This document shows positions 31,920 to 32,940 of a DNA stretch of 32,940 nucleotides, piece by piece. The position numbers were made by a program, and so were the translations under genes. Each line of letters starts with the position of its first letter. Position 1 is the first letter of the stretch. The notes under the pieces are model-generated. The model was not told the DNA's origin, did no database searches, and worked only from the letters and a program-made list of their open reading frames with translations. Source of the stretch: Thermoplasmatales archaeon UBA509 (lineage in GTDB: Archaea; Thermoplasmatota; Thermoplasmata; Thermoplasmatales; Thermoplasmataceae); assembly GCA_002498845.1 (NCBI GenBank), contig DAJC01000002.1, forward strand, positions 1 to 32,940, read 5' to 3'.

Positions 31920-32890
31920 TTTTTGGATTTCAGGAAGTCGTCAACCTTCTTGCAGTTCTCCTGAACTCCCTTAACTGTTTTCTCCCAGAGGGCCTTCTCC
32001 TCGGCAGTGAAATCCATATCGTATATTCTCTCAACACCGTTTGAGCCTATGCTTATGGGAACACCGATGAATATGCCGGATGCGCCGTAATGCTTTGCAT
32101 GGTCCCCTTCCAGGTAGGCTGCGCATGGGATGACTCTGTGCTTGTCCTTTATTATTGATTCTACCATCGCAGTGATGGAGATACCTGGTGCGTAATACGC
32201 ACTTCCAGTCTTAAGGTAGTTCACTATTTCCCCACCGCCGAATCTTGTTCTCTTTACGATCTCTTCAATCTTCTCCTTTGAAAGAAGGTTGCTGATTGGG
32301 ATGCCTGAGACGTTTGAGTATCTTATGAAAGGCACCATGTCATCACCGTGTCCACCAATGACGAATGCATTGACATCCTCAACTGATACGTTAAGCTCCA
32401 TTGCAAGAAAAGTCCTGAATCTTGAACTGTCCAGTGACCCTCCAAGTCCCATTATGTATTCCGGCTTCACTCCTGAAACCTTCTGGAAAGCGTATGCCAT
32501 GATATCAGCAGGATTTGAGACCACCACAACCTTTGAATTTGGGGAATATTTCTTGACATTCCTGGCAACATCAGACATTATCTCAACGTTCTTGTTCAGA
32601 AGATCGTCACGGCTCATGCCTGGCTTTCTTGCAAGCCCAGCTGTTATAACTATGACGTCTGAGTTCTCCATATTCCTGTACGCCTCTGGATTTGTTGTTG
32701 TGAATCCTCTCACATCAACATCTGTGCCCCAGTGCGGGCTCCCTTCCATAATATCCAGGCCCTTCCCTTCAGGAATACCGTCCACCACATCGAATAAATA
32801 AACATCGCCTAGTTCCTTCAGTGCTACAAACTGAGCCACAGTAGCCCCTACGTTTCCGGCTCCTATTACTGAAATCTTTTTTCTTACCAT
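31916..32890 (-). CDS. mdh: Malate dehydrogenase (LDH-like family)
   Basis: A 324-residue NAD(P)-dependent dehydrogenase of the LDH-like malate dehydrogenase group. The nucleotide loop VIGAGNVGATVA is at 8-19, with Asp34 in LFDVVDG favouring NAD. Substrate loop RKPGMSRDDL supplies Arg88 and Arg94; VVSNPADIM, Arg157 (SSRFRT) and the catalytic His181 in GGHGDDMVPF complete the site. The arginine in the mobile loop and MSRDDL argue for malate rather than lactate. It makes oxaloacetate for the citrate synthases in this window. The ATG at 32890 follows GTGAT by about 9 nt. The 3' end overlaps queC tail to tail. Confidence 0.95.
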   Translation of the reverse strand: MVRKKISVIGAGNVGATVAQFVALKELGDVYLFDVVDGIPEGKGLDIMEGSPHWGTDVDVRGFTTTNPEAYRNMENSDVIVITAGLARKPGMSRDDLLNKNVEIMSDVARNVKKYSPNSKVVVVSNPADIMAYAFQKVSGVKPEYIMGLGGSLDSSRFRTFLAMELNVSVEDVNAFVIGGHGDDMVPFIRYSNVSGIPISNLLSKEKIEEIVKRTRFGGGEIVNYLKTGSAYYAPGISITAMVESIIKDKHRVIPCAAYLEGDHAKHYGASGIFIGVPISIGSNGVERIYDMDFTAEEKALWEKTVKGVQENCKKVDDFLKSKN

Positions 32891-32940
32891 GACAGAAAAT
32901 CACTTATTCAATCTTAAAGTTGTGCCTGAGTGTTCGATTG

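Noticed and set aside
1..32940. CRISPR array, insertion sequences, toxin-antitoxin or defence islands
   Set aside because: No regularly spaced direct repeats, transposase motifs or terminal inverted repeats were found by reading through the window. Nearly all space is taken by conserved housekeeping genes.

Overview
The window looks like a chromosomal segment of a heterotrophic archaeon, most likely of the order Thermoplasmatales (an inference). The information-processing genes are archaeal: two TFB transcription factors, a Gar1 pseudouridylation protein, PCNA, an archaeal-type glutamyl-tRNA synthetase, a split GMP synthase amidotransferase subunit, a Pcc1-like KEOPS subunit, and the QueD/QueC pair that makes the deazaguanine precursor of archaeosine. 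One of the two citrate synthases closely matches my recollection of the characterised Thermoplasma acidophilum enzyme. Many genes have a TATA-like box about 22-28 nt before the start codon, as expected for leaderless transcripts. Others, mostly inside operons, have a clear GGAGG-type ribosome binding site.

Layout. 1-375: a small coiled-coil protein and a partial downstream gene leave the window on the minus strand; they share a palindromic TATA region with a DUF1059 protein on the plus strand. 424-3235: DUF1059, a NOG1-type GTPase and gltX run as a tight plus-strand group. 3245-5041 (minus): tfb, GMP synthase subunit A and a PRC-barrel protein. 5045-6483: a roughly 270 bp control region, then gar1 and a second tfb on the plus strand. 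6491-7375: Pcc1-like gene, tRNA-Leu(CAA), a reading frame running antisense into the tRNA 3' half that resembles the int(N) remnant of an SSV-type integrative element, and a 29-residue zinc-ribbon microprotein. 7416-11224 (minus): a citrate synthase paralogue, an isochorismatase-fold protein lacking the catalytic cysteine, and a PolX DNA polymerase whose PHP domain has lost its metal ligands.

11308-15503: homoserine metabolism, with threonine synthase (minus), a cyclase-family hydrolase (minus), then homoserine kinase overlapped by a trans-sulfuration-type PLP enzyme (plus). 15508-24851: an all-minus series of an MMPL/RND transporter, CoA-disulfide reductase-like flavoprotein, acetyl-CoA synthetase, SatP-type acetate transporter, pirin and the main citrate synthase. 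It reads as an acetate-uptake, acetyl-CoA and citrate module with a CoA redox enzyme. 25193-26890: a 14-TM MFS exporter. 27085-29203 (minus): tRNA-Gly(CCC), glutamate dehydrogenase, DUF998 membrane protein. 29446-31919: PCNA (+), tRNA-Arg(CCT) (-), queD-queC (+). 31916-32890: malate dehydrogenase (-), overlapping queC tail to tail by 4 bp.

No CRISPR array, insertion sequence, rRNA gene or obvious defence system was seen. Most of the window is conserved housekeeping sequence. The unusual signals are the tRNA-Leu/int(N)-like junction, the two enzymes with ruined active sites next to each other, the microprotein, and several dyad-symmetric sites about 40-55 bp upstream of TATA boxes, one pair of which share a half-site.
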